A stretch of 64,000 bases of DNA from Nibrella saemangeumensis (GTDB lineage Bacteria; Bacteroidota; Bacteroidia; Cytophagales; Spirosomataceae): positions 186,001-250,000 of the forward strand of contig NZ_BAABHD010000083.1 of assembly GCF_039541915.1 (NCBI RefSeq). The letters run 5' to 3'. The notes under the pieces were generated by a model. The model did not search any database, was not told the origin of the DNA, and saw nothing but the letters and a program-made list of their open reading frames with translations. Shown here piece after piece: positions 43,323-53,493 of this stretch. The translations under genes were made by a program, and so were the position numbers. Positions within the stretch are counted from its first letter, which is position 1. Each line of letters starts with the position of its first letter.

Positions 43323-46300
43323 ATGGAACATACAAAAAAACGGTATTGGAGGGGGCTTGAAGAACTTCGTAACGACGAAGACTTCGTTAAGAACGCTTAC
43401 CAGGAGTTTCCTTCGGCACCGACCAATGACCTCGAAAACATAGTAGACGGTACTGGTACCCACCGCCGTGACTTCTTAAAAGTATTAGGATTTGGTATGG
43501 CGGCTGTTTCTCTGGCTGCCTGCCGCGAAGCTCCGGTCAGGAAAGCAATTCCTTATCTGAACAAGCCAGAACATACTTTCCCTTCTATATCTGACTACTA
43601 CGCATCTACTTATGTTGATGGTGGAGATTACGCCAGCGTACTGGTAGAAACCCGGGAAGGGCGGCCAATCAAAATCGAAGGGAACCCACAGTCAGGTGTA
43701 ACCTATGGAGGAACGACAGCCCGTGTTCAGGCTTCCGTTCTTTCTCTGTATGATATTGATAAGCTGAAAGGACCGAAACGGGGTGACGCCGACATTGACT
43801 GGGCTACCGCAGATCGGGAAATCGTTAATCAGCTAGGTTCTATTGCTTCGCGTGGTGGTGCTATTCGGATTGTTACCTCAACGATCCTGAGTCCTTCTAC
43901 CAAAGCAGTTGTTGCCGACTTCATCCGCCGGTACCCGACAACGACGCATGTTATGTACGATGCGAACTCGGCGTTTGGTATGGTGCAGGCGAATCAGACC
44001 TCTTTTGGCCGGGCTGTTATTCCGTCATACAACTTTAGCCGGGCTAACACCATTGTCGGAATCAATGCCGACTTTTTGGGTACCTGGCTGAATCCGCTGG
44101 AGTTTGCCCGTCCTTATGCCGAAACGCGTAAGCTTGGTAAAACCAAGCGGGATATGTCGCGCCATTATCAGTTTGAGCCGGCGTTTACTACAACGGGAGC
44201 AAATGCTGATTATCGGGGACCCTACAAGCCTTCACAGGAGGGCTTGGTTGTAGCGGCTCTTTACAACAAAGTAGCAGCTAAATTAGGTGGCTCCCCCATC
44301 AGTGCAACCGCCGTAGACGTTCCGCATCTGGATAAAGCGGCAACTGATCTGGCTGCTTCGCGCGGCCGGGCGCTGGTCGTTTGTGGTTCTAACGATCCCA
44401 ATGTTCAGGTAGTTGTTAATGCGCTGAATGGCTTATTGGGTAGCTACGGTACAACGATAGATCTCAATACTCCGCTGAATTACCGTCAGGGTAATGATGT
44501 GGAGATGAATACCTTCATTAACGATGCGAAAGCAGGCCGTATTCAGGGTGTTCTGTTCTATAATGCCAATCCTGTTTATGATCATCCACGTGGAGCCGAG
44601 TTAGCTGAGGTTCTACCCCGGATTGCTTTATCGGTATCGTTTGCTGACCGGCCAGATGAAACAGCTTCATTGGTTAAGTACATTACTCCGGCTCCGCATT
44701 ACCTGGAAAGCTGGAATGATGCTGAGCCAAAGGCGGGTTTCTTCAGCCTGACCCAACCAGCGATTACCTATATTTATAAAACCCGTCAGATGCAGTCGAG
44801 CCTGCTGACGTGGGCCGGGTTACCCAATGACTTTCAGGATTACGTACGAAATTACTGGAGAGCGAATCTGTACCCACGGGCAACCGGTTATTCGTCATTT
44901 GACGATTTTTGGGTGAAATCGCTGCACGATGGCGTATTTGAACCCGGTCGGGCGGCTGCTGCAGTAGGTGGTAGCGGTGCTGCTTTTGCCGGCAATCTGG
45001 CAACTGCTGCTACGGCTATTGCTCAGCGTTACAGAGCGGGCACGGGTATGGAACTGGCGCTATACGAAAAGGTTAGCGTTGGAACTGGTGCTCAGGCTAA
45101 TAACCCATGGCTTCAGGAGATGCCTGATCCTGTCACAAAAGCCTGTTGGGATAACTATGCTGCTATTTCGCAGAAAACGGCTAATGATTTGGGCGTTGAG
45201 CAGAATCAGCTGGTATCTGTTCAGGTAGAAGGTCGTCCGGCTATTGAATTGCCAGTGCTGATTCAACCAGGTCAGACAGATGGTACGGTAGCAGTGGCCA
45301 TTGGCTATGGTCGCCAGAAAGCTGGCAGGTCGGCAAATGGGGTAGGACAGAATGCTTATCCGCTAGCCAGCTTTGTAAACGGGTGTCTGAGCTTTGCCGC
45401 AGCAAATGTTAAAATAGAGAAGGCCGGTGGTCGTCGGGAAATTGCGCAGACGCAGACCCACGATACGGTAATGGGTCGATTGGCTGTGTTGCAGGAAGCC
45501 CGTCTGGCTGATTACAAAAAGAATCCGGCTGCAGGTGCCTATATACCTAAGGTAGTGACCTCTGAAGGCCCTGTTGTAGCCGATGAGTTGTCCCTATGGC
45601 ATGGTTACGGTAAGCCGAACCACTCTTGGGGAATGATTATCGATCTGAACTCCTGCATTGGCTGTAATGCCTGTGTAATTGGTTGTCAGTCGGAAAATAA
45701 TATTGCAGTAGTAGGCCGTCAGGAGGTTATCAACCGTCGGGAGATGCACTGGTTACGTATCGACCGTTACTATAGCAGCGATGCAGATGCAGATGATTTG
45801 AAAGGTCTGGAGGTTGCTTCGGCAAATCCGGAGGTAACCTTCCAGCCGATGCTTTGCCAGCACTGTTCAAATGCTCCCTGCGAGACAGTATGTCCCGTAT
45901 TGGCGACTACCCACAGCTCGGAGGGTTTGAACCAGATGACCTACAATCGTTGTGTAGGAACTCGTTACTGCGCTAACAACTGCCCCTACAAGGTGCGCCG
46001 GTTCAACTGGTTTAAGTACTTTGATGAGAGCGAGTTCGATTACCATTTTAACAATGACCTTGGTAAAATGGTCATTAACCCGGATGTGACAGTTCGTTCA
46101 CGGGGGGTTATCGAGAAGTGTTCATTCTGTGTACAGCGTATTCAGGAAGGTAAGTTAACCGCTAAAAAAGAGCGGAGACGGCCTTTGCCAGATGAAATTC
46201 AGACTGCCTGTGCGCAGGCTTGTCCGACGAATGCAATCATCTTCGGTGATATGAACAATCCGGAAAGCACTATCTCACAGGTTTTGGCTTATGAAGCTAA

Positions 46301-46421
46301 TGAGCGGGCTTTCCACGTACTTAAAGAGATTAACACTAGACCGCAGATCTCTTACCTGAGAAAGATTCGGAACAAAGATGAAGAGCTTAAAAAAGAGCTT
46401 ACTCAGGACAGTCAGGCGTAA
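43323..46421 (+). CDS. actB: Alternative Complex III subunit B, iron-sulfur protein with molybdopterin-oxidoreductase-like domain
   Basis: This 1032-aa protein starts with a twin-arginine signal and lipobox (HRRDFLKVLGFGMAAVSLAAC). The first ~730 residues resemble a molybdopterin oxidoreductase but in ACIII bind no molybdenum. The C-terminal part carries four cysteine clusters of a polyferredoxin: CIGCNACVIGCQSEN, CQHCSNAPCETVCPV, CVGTRYCANNCPYKVRRFNW and CSFCVQ with CAQACP. The subunit relays electrons from quinol to ActA. It begins 47 bp after actA. Automated annotation could mislabel it as a formate or nitrate dehydrogenase; the operon settles the call. Confidence 0.94.
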   Translation: MEHTKKRYWRGLEELRNDEDFVKNAYQEFPSAPTNDLENIVDGTGTHRRDFLKVLGFGMAAVSLAACREAPVRKAIPYLNKPEHTFPSISDYYASTYVDGGDYASVLVETREGRPIKIEGNPQSGVTYGGTTARVQASVLSLYDIDKLKGPKRGDADIDWATADREIVNQLGSIASRGGAIRIVTSTILSPSTKAVVADFIRRYPTTTHVMYDANSAFGMVQANQTSFGRAVIPSYNFSRANTIVGINADFLGTWLNPLEFARPYAETRKLGKTKRDMSRHYQFEPAFTTTGANADYRGPYKPSQEGLVVAALYNKVAAKLGGSPISATAVDVPHLDKAATDLAASRGRALVVCGSNDPNVQVVVNALNGLLGSYGTTIDLNTPLNYRQGNDVEMNTFINDAKAGRIQGVLFYNANPVYDHPRGAELAEVLPRIALSVSFADRPDETASLVKYITPAPHYLESWNDAEPKAGFFSLTQPAITYIYKTRQMQSSLLTWAGLPNDFQDYVRNYWRANLYPRATGYSSFDDFWVKSLHDGVFEPGRAAAAVGGSGAAFAGNLATAATAIAQRYRAGTGMELALYEKVSVGTGAQANNPWLQEMPDPVTKACWDNYAAISQKTANDLGVEQNQLVSVQVEGRPAIELPVLIQPGQTDGTVAVAIGYGRQKAGRSANGVGQNAYPLASFVNGCLSFAAANVKIEKAGGRREIAQTQTHDTVMGRLAVLQEARLADYKKNPAAGAYIPKVVTSEGPVVADELSLWHGYGKPNHSWGMIIDLNSCIGCNACVIGCQSENNIAVVGRQEVINRREMHWLRIDRYYSSDADADDLKGLEVASANPEVTFQPMLCQHCSNAPCETVCPVLATTHSSEGLNQMTYNRCVGTRYCANNCPYKVRRFNWFKYFDESEFDYHFNNDLGKMVINPDVTVRSRGVIEKCSFCVQRIQEGKLTAKKERRRPLPDEIQTACAQACPTNAIIFGDMNNPESTISQVLAYEANERAFHVLKEINTRPQISYLRKIRNKDEELKKELTQDSQA

Positions 46422-46454
46422 GGTTAAATTGAAACAGTTTAATAAAGTAAAACT

Positions 46455-47882
46455 ATGCATATAAGTTCGCCCGTAAGAACTCCATTGGTCACTGGGGGAA
46501 AAACTTACGCTGACGTTACGGAGGACGTAAGCAGACAGGTAGAAGGCCGTCCTACCCGCGAGTGGACAATTGCTTTCACCATCTCTGTCATCGTACTGTT
46601 GTACGGAACGGCTTGTTTATTTTACACGTGGTGGGAAGGTCTCGGCGTATGGGGCCTGAACAAAACAGTTGGATGGGCCTGGGACATCACCAACTTTGTG
46701 TGGTGGGTAGGTATCGGTCATGCCGGTACCCTGATCTCAGCTATTCTTTTGCTGTTCCGTCAGAAATGGCGGACGGCCGTTAACCGCGCTGCGGAGGCTA
46801 TGACCATCTTCGCCGTTATCTGTGCTGCCAGCTTTATTCTGATGCACATGGGGCGACCCTGGCTAGCCTACTGGGCACTACCACTGCCGAATACCTTTGG
46901 TTCGCTGTGGGTGAACTTTAAGTCACCGCTGGTATGGGACGTGTTCGCCATCAGTACGTATTTCACCGTATCGCTGGTATTCTGGTATATGGGTCTGGTG
47001 CCCGATTTGGCTACCATTCGTGACCGGGCCCGTAGCCGTGTATCACGATACATCTACGGAGCGCTCTCATTGGGCTGGAATGGTTCGGCAAAGACCTGGG
47101 CTCGTTACGAATACATGAGTTTAATTCTGGCTGGTTTGTCTACACCGCTGGTACTTTCCGTGCATACCATTGTAAGTATGGACTTTGCCACATCGGTAAT
47201 TCCGGGCTGGCACACCACCATTTTTCCGCCATACTTCGTCGCCGGTGCTATATTCTCGGGTTTTGCTATGGTTCAGAACCTGATGCTTATCATCCGGGTC
47301 GTTTTCCGCCTGGAAGACTATATTACCGTTGAGCACATTGAGTCCATGAATAAAGTCATTACGCTGACGGGATCAATTGTAGGGGTTGCTTACCTGACGG
47401 AGTTTTTCATCGCCTGGTACTCTGGAGTAGAGTTTGAAAGCTATGCTTTTATCAACCGGGCCTTTGGTCCTTATTGGTGGGCATACTGGGCCATGATGAC
47501 CTGTAACGTAATTTCTCCGCAGTTGTTCTGGGTACGGTCAATCCGTCGTAGTGTAGTCTGGACATTCGTATTGTCGGTAGTGGTAAATATTGGTATGTGG
47601 TTCGAGCGATTCGTAATCATTGTTACCTCGCTGCACCGCGACTACCTCCCATCAAGCTGGGCAATGTTCAGCCCGACGCTGTTCGATATAAGTGACTATA
47701 TCTTCTCATTCGGTCTTTTCTTTACCTTATTCCTGCTGTTCTCCAAGTTCCTGCCGGTGGTAAATATGGCTGAAGTGAAAGCAATTATTAAGTCTTCTTC
47801 GGAGCGGCTGCCTAAGTCCGTGTCCGGAGTAGCAAAAGGCGAACGAGTTACGAACCCGACGTTTAACAAAGACGTCGAATAA
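46455..47882 (+). CDS. actC: Alternative Complex III subunit C (NrfD-like quinol-binding membrane protein)
   Basis: This 475-aa polytopic protein has about ten transmembrane helices of the NrfD/PsrC fold. Conserved segments include WWVGIGHAGTLISAILLLFR near residue 87 and MHMGRPWLAYW. In ACIII, ActC carries a quinol oxidation site and possible proton path. It starts 33 bp after actB and is followed 25 bp later by actD. Confidence 0.94.
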   Translation: MHISSPVRTPLVTGGKTYADVTEDVSRQVEGRPTREWTIAFTISVIVLLYGTACLFYTWWEGLGVWGLNKTVGWAWDITNFVWWVGIGHAGTLISAILLLFRQKWRTAVNRAAEAMTIFAVICAASFILMHMGRPWLAYWALPLPNTFGSLWVNFKSPLVWDVFAISTYFTVSLVFWYMGLVPDLATIRDRARSRVSRYIYGALSLGWNGSAKTWARYEYMSLILAGLSTPLVLSVHTIVSMDFATSVIPGWHTTIFPPYFVAGAIFSGFAMVQNLMLIIRVVFRLEDYITVEHIESMNKVITLTGSIVGVAYLTEFFIAWYSGVEFESYAFINRAFGPYWWAYWAMMTCNVISPQLFWVRSIRRSVVWTFVLSVVVNIGMWFERFVIIVTSLHRDYLPSSWAMFSPTLFDISDYIFSFGLFFTLFLLFSKFLPVVNMAEVKAIIKSSSERLPKSVSGVAKGERVTNPTFNKDVE

Positions 47883-47907
47883 ATAAATACGCTGATACAA
47901 AGTCGTT

Positions 47908-48441
47908 ATGGCTCACGCAAACGGTAACGGTAAATTTCTGGTTGGCATCTTTGATGACGACGACGTAGTGCTCAAAGCAGTAGTGAAAGTAAAGGAATCA
48001 GGGGTTCGGATTCATGAGGTGTATACACCTTTTCCGATCCACGGCCTGGATGTGGTGCTGGGCCACCCGCGCACCCGATTAGGGATCGCTGCGTTCCTCT
48101 TCGGTCTGACAGGTACTCTGTGCGCCCTGCTGCTGACTGCTTATATGGAACGGTTTGACTGGCCTATGATTGTAGGTGGTAAAGACCCTTACTCTTTTCC
48201 AGTTTATATTCCGATCATATTTGAGTTAACGGTTCTGCTCTGTGCCTTGGGGATGGTAGGTACCTTTATCATTTCAAATGGTCTGGGGCCCACCGTTAAA
48301 CCTCTGATGTTTGATCTCCGGACAACGGATAACAAGTTTGCTATGGCAATAGACTTAAGTAAAAACAAACTTGCCGAAGGTGATATCGAAAATATCCTGC
48401 GCCAGTCAGGGGCAGCGGAAGTAAACGTTAAGCAGTTTTAA
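47908..48441 (+). CDS. actD: Alternative Complex III subunit D (DUF3341)
   Basis: This 177-aa protein is of the DUF3341 family. An N-terminal soluble part (FLVGIFDDDDVVLKAVVKVK, then VYTPFPIHGLDVVLG) precedes two transmembrane helices (about 65-85 and 100-125). A small C-terminal domain resembling an ACT fold closes it (DIENILRQSGAAEVNVKQF). ActD is a structural subunit bridging the membrane part and ActB. Gene spacing on both sides is under 30 bp. Confidence 0.93.
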   Translation: MAHANGNGKFLVGIFDDDDVVLKAVVKVKESGVRIHEVYTPFPIHGLDVVLGHPRTRLGIAAFLFGLTGTLCALLLTAYMERFDWPMIVGGKDPYSFPVYIPIIFELTVLLCALGMVGTFIISNGLGPTVKPLMFDLRTTDNKFAMAIDLSKNKLAEGDIENILRQSGAAEVNVKQF

Positions 48442-48453
48442 AACAGGTTTAAA

Positions 48454-49062
48454 ATGATTCGCATAAAACATACAATTCCTGCCCTGGTCTTGGCGCTGGT
48501 TTCCGTAATAGGAGTTTCCTGTTCAGGTGACCACGATGATACCGGTATGGAATATGCACCGAATATGTATGACCCCGTTGGGTATGAGCCGTATAAGCAA
48601 CTGGAGCCCAACAAAATTAATCCTAATGGTCTAAATATGCGGTTACCGGCTCGTGGAACGGTAGCGCGTCCTAATTATCATACCACTTTCGGTACCGGTG
48701 ATAGCGCGGTCAGAGACCTTATGATTTACAATATTCCGAAAGATAGCATTGCGATTGCCGAGCGGGTTTTGCAGAATCCTATTCCGCTGAATGATAAGAC
48801 GCTGGAGGAGGGTAAAATTCTGTATGGCCGGTATTGCACGCATTGCCACGGTGAAGGTGGTAAGGGCGATGGTCTGGTCGGGCAGGTTTACAAAGGTGTA
48901 CCCAATTATTCGGTCGGTGATTACGCAACGATGAACGATGGTCATATTTACCATGTGATTACTCATGGGAAAGGCCGTATGTGGCCGCATGGCTCGCAAA
49001 TGACGCCGGAAGAACGCTGGAAGATCGTTCATTACGTTCATAAGCTTCAGCAGGGAGAATAA
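48454..49062 (+). CDS. actE: Alternative Complex III subunit E, monoheme cytochrome c lipoprotein
   Basis: This 202-aa protein has a lipoprotein signal (LVSVIGVSCSGD). One class I heme motif, CTHCHGEGGKGDG, lies near residue 129. The likely Met ligand is in GRMWPHGSQMTPEERW, 45-50 residues later. ActE hands electrons from ActA to the oxidase. It is in frame order between actD and actF. Confidence 0.93.
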   Translation: MIRIKHTIPALVLALVSVIGVSCSGDHDDTGMEYAPNMYDPVGYEPYKQLEPNKINPNGLNMRLPARGTVARPNYHTTFGTGDSAVRDLMIYNIPKDSIAIAERVLQNPIPLNDKTLEEGKILYGRYCTHCHGEGGKGDGLVGQVYKGVPNYSVGDYATMNDGHIYHVITHGKGRMWPHGSQMTPEERWKIVHYVHKLQQGE

Positions 49063-49104
49063 ACTCCCGTTCAAAGAATTAGAGATAACTGATTAACTTA
49101 ACTA

Positions 49105-50415
49105 ATGGCATCGGTTCACGCAGCACCATCCGTAGAGGAACAATACGAGTTTACGTCGGGAACTAAAAATCGGTTGCTCTATGGAGCAATAGGGGGTTTA
49201 GTTCTGGTAGGTATAGGCGCGTTTTTGCTGGCCTCTGGCTTCGGAAGCCACGAGACGCATGAGGTAGCCCAGGGTGCTACCATGGAGGGCGCGGGTCATG
49301 GCGGTGGACATGAGTTCCACTGGACTACACGGCTTTGGGCAAATATTTGGGTAAACAGCGTTTATTTCACAGGTATAGCCGTTGTAGGAATGTTTTTTCT
49401 TTCCTATACGTATCTCGCTCAAGCTGGCTGGCATGTAGCCTTCAAACGGATTCCGGAAGCAATGCCCGCTTTTCTTCCGTTTACAGCTATAATTATGCTG
49501 ATTACCTTCTTTATTGCCGGACATGATTTATTTCACTGGACCCACAGCGAATTATATGAAGTTGGTAATGAACAGTTTGACCCGATTATATCGGGTAAGA
49601 AGGGATATTTGAATACACCGTTCTTCCTGATCAGGATGGTTCTGTACTTCGGTCTTTGGTACGGTCTGTGGATGATGCTTCGTAAACAGTCGCTGCTGGA
49701 AGATGAACTGGGGGGGCTGGAGCCTTATAACAAAAGCATTCGTTACGGCACTATCTTTCTGGTTGTTTTTGCTGTAACGTCGTCAACATCAGCCTGGGAT
49801 TTTGTGATGTCAATTGACACACACTGGTTCAGTACCATGTTTGGCTGGTACACATTGGCAAGCTGGCATGTAGCGGGTCTGGCTGTGATTACATTAAGCG
49901 TTGTAACCCTAAAAGAGCAGGGCTATCTCAAAGCTGTTAATGCCAGTCACCTGCACGATCTTGGCAAGTTTATCTTTGCCTTTAGTATCTTCTGGACATA
50001 TGTATGGTTTGCTCAGTTTATGCTGATTTACTACGCCAATTTACCAGAGGAAACTATTTATTATGAAGAGCGTTTCAGCGGATTTGGGGGTATCTACAAA
50101 ACTCCGTTTTTTGTTAACCTGTTCTTAAACTTTGTTTTTCCATTCCTTGTTCTAATGACAAGGGACGCTAAGCGCACGCATATCTTCCTGAAGATAGCCT
50201 GCTGGGGAGTAATTGTTGGTCACTATTTCGACTTCTACACCAACATCATGCCAGGTACTGTAGGGGAGCACGGTGGTTTTGGCCTTATAGAGTTTGGCAC
50301 GATCCTTATCTTCGCCTGCCTTTTTATCTGGTCTGTAGCTAATCAGTTAACGAAAGCGAATCTGGTGCCGAGAAATCATCCCATGCTGGAGGAAACTGTA
50401 CACCACGATATCTAA
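49105..50415 (+). CDS. actF: Alternative Complex III subunit F (second NrfD-like membrane subunit)
   Basis: This 436-aa polytopic protein has about ten helices. It is the shorter paralogue of ActC, with HWTTRLWANIWVNSVYFTGI, then AGHDLFHWTHSELYEV and FVMSIDTHWFSTMFGWYTLA. In ACIII structures ActF packs beside ActC; it lacks a confirmed quinol site. It is followed 26 bp later by the oxidase subunit II gene, joining the two complexes on one transcript. Confidence 0.93.
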   Translation: MASVHAAPSVEEQYEFTSGTKNRLLYGAIGGLVLVGIGAFLLASGFGSHETHEVAQGATMEGAGHGGGHEFHWTTRLWANIWVNSVYFTGIAVVGMFFLSYTYLAQAGWHVAFKRIPEAMPAFLPFTAIIMLITFFIAGHDLFHWTHSELYEVGNEQFDPIISGKKGYLNTPFFLIRMVLYFGLWYGLWMMLRKQSLLEDELGGLEPYNKSIRYGTIFLVVFAVTSSTSAWDFVMSIDTHWFSTMFGWYTLASWHVAGLAVITLSVVTLKEQGYLKAVNASHLHDLGKFIFAFSIFWTYVWFAQFMLIYYANLPEETIYYEERFSGFGGIYKTPFFVNLFLNFVFPFLVLMTRDAKRTHIFLKIACWGVIVGHYFDFYTNIMPGTVGEHGGFGLIEFGTILIFACLFIWSVANQLTKANLVPRNHPMLEETVHHDI

Positions 50416-50441
50416 TTCCCGGTTGTTAATCAAATAGCATT

Positions 50442-51575
50442 ATGGTTTATATTGTTGGTTTATTATCACTCGTTTTTCTGGTGCTGACCATCCTTGTCAT
50501 AGCGAGGCTCTCGAAAGTACTAAGGGGAGTAAATGGAACTTCCCGTCCGTTAGAAGAAGATGGGGGTGGCCGTATCGATATTTTTAGTAACCGCATCAAT
50601 GGTGCCATGTTTTTAGTCTTCCTGGTAGGAGGAACAATCGCCATGGTTTGGTCCTATCTAGTTGCTCAAGGAGACTTTCTGCCAGAAGCATCTTCTCCTC
50701 ATGGTCGACGCCTGGATGGTTTGTTCTGGCTTTCAATGGCTATTGTGACAGCCGCGTTTTTTATCACTAATACACTGTTATTCTACTTTGCGTGGAAATA
50801 TCAGTACAAAGAAGGTAAAAGAGCTACCTACTATCCGGAGAATCACAAACTAGAGTTGATCTGGACGGTAGTTCCGGCAGTTGTTATGGCCCTGCTGGTA
50901 TTTACTGGCTGGAGAGCCTGGCGTGATATTATGTCAGAAGCTCCTGCAGATTCAATGGTGTATGAAATTGTTGGAAAGCAGTTCAACTGGATTGTTCGCT
51001 ACCCAGGCGCTGATGACAATAAGTTGGGTGCGTTTAATTACAAACTCATCGACAATAACAACGAATTAGGACTCGATTTCTCAGACGAGGCCGCGTTTGA
51101 TGATTTTACGTCAACTACGGAATTACACATTCCGGTGAATAAGCCGGTCTTGCTGAAGATCCGGGCGCGTGATGTACTACACAGTGTATTCATTCCGCAT
51201 TTGCGGGTAAAAATGGATGCTGTTCCGGGTATGCCGACCCGTTTCTGGTTCGTTGCTGATAAGACAACGGACGAAATGAAGAACCTGCTCAATAACCAGG
51301 ATTTTACGTACGAAATTGCCTGTACGGAGGTTTGTGGTCGTGGTCACTTCTCTATGCGCATTCGCCTGATCGTTGAAGATGAGGAGTCATACAACAAATG
51401 GGTATCTGAGCAGAAGCCTTTGTTAAGTACGTTTCCGGAGTATGCTTCCCGTATTCCGGACAACTTGAAAGCTAAAGCAGCGAAGTATTTGCAGGGAGCG
51501 GCTCCAACTGAAAATACAACAGCTGCTACAACGGAAGAAGGTGGTGGGGCTGCCGCAAGTGCCTCTTTACGCTAA
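50442..51575 (+). CDS. coxB: Cytochrome c oxidase subunit II
   Basis: This 377-aa protein has three hydrophobic segments: a helix at about residues 1-21, then two anchors (about 52-70 and 94-115). The CuA domain contains HSVFIPHLRVKMDAVPGMP and the ligand set CTEVCGRGHFSM. No fused cytochrome c domain is present, unlike many caa3 enzymes; ActE can supply that role. The first helix is extra relative to the standard two-helix subunit II. A Thr/Ala/Gly-rich tail ends the protein. Confidence 0.94.
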   Translation: MVYIVGLLSLVFLVLTILVIARLSKVLRGVNGTSRPLEEDGGGRIDIFSNRINGAMFLVFLVGGTIAMVWSYLVAQGDFLPEASSPHGRRLDGLFWLSMAIVTAAFFITNTLLFYFAWKYQYKEGKRATYYPENHKLELIWTVVPAVVMALLVFTGWRAWRDIMSEAPADSMVYEIVGKQFNWIVRYPGADDNKLGAFNYKLIDNNNELGLDFSDEAAFDDFTSTTELHIPVNKPVLLKIRARDVLHSVFIPHLRVKMDAVPGMPTRFWFVADKTTDEMKNLLNNQDFTYEIACTEVCGRGHFSMRIRLIVEDEESYNKWVSEQKPLLSTFPEYASRIPDNLKAKAAKYLQGAAPTENTTAATTEEGGGAAASASLR

Positions 51576-51609
51576 TTAACCTGAACGAACGGATAAACAG
51601 ACACACTAT

Positions 51610-53493
51610 ATGGCAACTGTAGAGACTAATTTAACGGGCTCGGTGCATGTTGAAGAGCATGAGCATCATGAGCCGGATAGTTTCTGGAGAAAGTATATCT
51701 TCTCGGAAGACCATAAGACAATCGCTAAGCAATACCTCATCACGGGTATTTTCTGGGCAGTAATCGGTATTAGCTTCTCCGTAATTTTCCGGCTTCAACT
51801 TGGCTTCCCAGGAATTAAGCTGGAGTTTTTACGGCCAATTCTGGGTAACTGGATTAACGAAACTGGTAATCTAGACCCTGATTTTTATCTGGCTTTGGTT
51901 ACGATGCATGGTACCATTATGGTATTCTTCGTACTTACAGCCGGTTTGAGCGGAACCTTCAGTAACTTCCTGATTCCGCTTCAGGTGGGTGCTCGCGATA
52001 TGGCATCTGGTTTCCTAAATATGCTGTCATACTGGTTCTTTTTTATAGCCAGTGTCATTATGTTCTTCTCTATGTTTTTGGAGACGGGGCCTGCCGCAGG
52101 GGGATGGGTTATTTATCCGCCGTTAAGTGCATTGCCTCAGGCTCACCCAGGTTCTGAAGCTGGTATGACACTTTGGCTGGTAAGTATGGCTTTGTTCATT
52201 GTGTCGCAGTTGTTAGGTGGTATCAACTACATTACTACGGTGATCAACTTAAGGACCCGTGGTATGTCATTCAGCAAATTACCGCTGACAATCTGGGCCT
52301 TTTTCCTGACTGCTGTATTGGGACTTATTTCGTTTCCGGTACTATTATCTGCTGCATTGCTGCTGATTTTTGACCGGAGCTTTGGTACCAGTTTCTATTT
52401 ATCTGAGATTTATATTAATGGCGAAGCACTGCCGAACGTAGGCGGAAGCCCAATTCTGTTCCAGCACCTTTTCTGGTTCCTGGGTCACCCGGAAGTATAC
52501 ATTGTGATGTTGCCGGCACTGGGTATTACCTCAGAGATTATCGCGGTTAACTCACGGAAGCCAATCTTCGGCTATCGCGCCATGATTGCCTCCATGCTGG
52601 GTATCGCGTTTCTGGCCTTTATCGTATGGGCGCACCATATGTTTGTGACAGGCATGAACCCATTCCTCGGGTCAATCTTTATGTTCCTGACACTTATTAT
52701 TGCGGTGCCATCAGCGGTAAAAGCGTTTAATTATATTACAACGCTTTGGAGAGGTAATCTTCGGTTTACGCCAGCCATGCTCTTTTCAATCGGGTTGGTG
52801 TCATTCTTTATCTCTGGGGGTGTAACAGGTATCATTTTAGGTAACAGCGCGCTGGACATCCAACTGCATGATACCTATTTTGTAGTAGCTCACTTCCACC
52901 TGGTAATGGGAGCCTCATCTGCGTTTGGTCTGTTAGCAGGTGTTTACCAGTGGTTCCCTAAAATGTTTGGACGAATGCTGAACGAAAAGCTGGGGTATAT
53001 TCACTTCTGGTTTACCTTCATTGGTATATACATGGTGTTCTTCCCTATGCACTACATTGGCATCGCTGGTTTCCCGCGCCGGTACTATGCATTCACCAGC
53101 TACGAGTTTACTAAGAATATATTCAGTGATTTGAACAGCTTCGTGACCATTGCCGCTATCATCACTTTTGCGGCTCAGTTCCTGTTCCTGTTCAACTTTA
53201 TCTACAGTATGTTCAGAGGTCGTCGTGCTCCTCAGAACCCGTGGAAATCAAATACGCTGGAGTGGACTACCCCAATACATCCGGGTCATGGTAACTGGCC
53301 AGGCGAAATCCCTGCGGTATACCGCTGGCCATATGATTATAGCAAGCCTGGTGCAAAAGAGGATTTTATTCCTCAAAACGTGCCCTATTCTCAAACTCCT
53401 GAATCAAACCTTCCGCATGAGAACGATATGATTGCTTTGGAGAAAGAGATTGAGGCTCAAAACTTCAATGACCAATTCAAACAACCTCATTAA
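51610..53493 (+). CDS. coxA: Cytochrome c oxidase subunit I
   Basis: This 627-aa heme-copper oxidase has the catalytic motifs HGTIMVFFVL, WFLGHPEVYIVMLP (CuB histidine and the cross-linked tyrosine), WAHHMFVTGMNP and HDTYFVVAHFHLVMGA (heme ligands). The presence of HPEVY marks the A-type family with a K-channel tyrosine. About 12-14 transmembrane helices are expected. The 3' end overlaps ctaA by 26 bp. Confidence 0.97.
   Translation: MATVETNLTGSVHVEEHEHHEPDSFWRKYIFSEDHKTIAKQYLITGIFWAVIGISFSVIFRLQLGFPGIKLEFLRPILGNWINETGNLDPDFYLALVTMHGTIMVFFVLTAGLSGTFSNFLIPLQVGARDMASGFLNMLSYWFFFIASVIMFFSMFLETGPAAGGWVIYPPLSALPQAHPGSEAGMTLWLVSMALFIVSQLLGGINYITTVINLRTRGMSFSKLPLTIWAFFLTAVLGLISFPVLLSAALLLIFDRSFGTSFYLSEIYINGEALPNVGGSPILFQHLFWFLGHPEVYIVMLPALGITSEIIAVNSRKPIFGYRAMIASMLGIAFLAFIVWAHHMFVTGMNPFLGSIFMFLTLIIAVPSAVKAFNYITTLWRGNLRFTPAMLFSIGLVSFFISGGVTGIILGNSALDIQLHDTYFVVAHFHLVMGASSAFGLLAGVYQWFPKMFGRMLNEKLGYIHFWFTFIGIYMVFFPMHYIGIAGFPRRYYAFTSYEFTKNIFSDLNSFVTIAAIITFAAQFLFLFNFIYSMFRGRRAPQNPWKSNTLEWTTPIHPGHGNWPGEIPAVYRWPYDYSKPGAKEDFIPQNVPYSQTPESNLPHENDMIALEKEIEAQNFNDQFKQPH

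Noticed and set aside
43323..46421. Molybdopterin-dependent formate or nitrate dehydrogenase
   Set aside because: The fused polyferredoxin part and the actA-F operon identify the ACIII B subunit, which lacks molybdenum.
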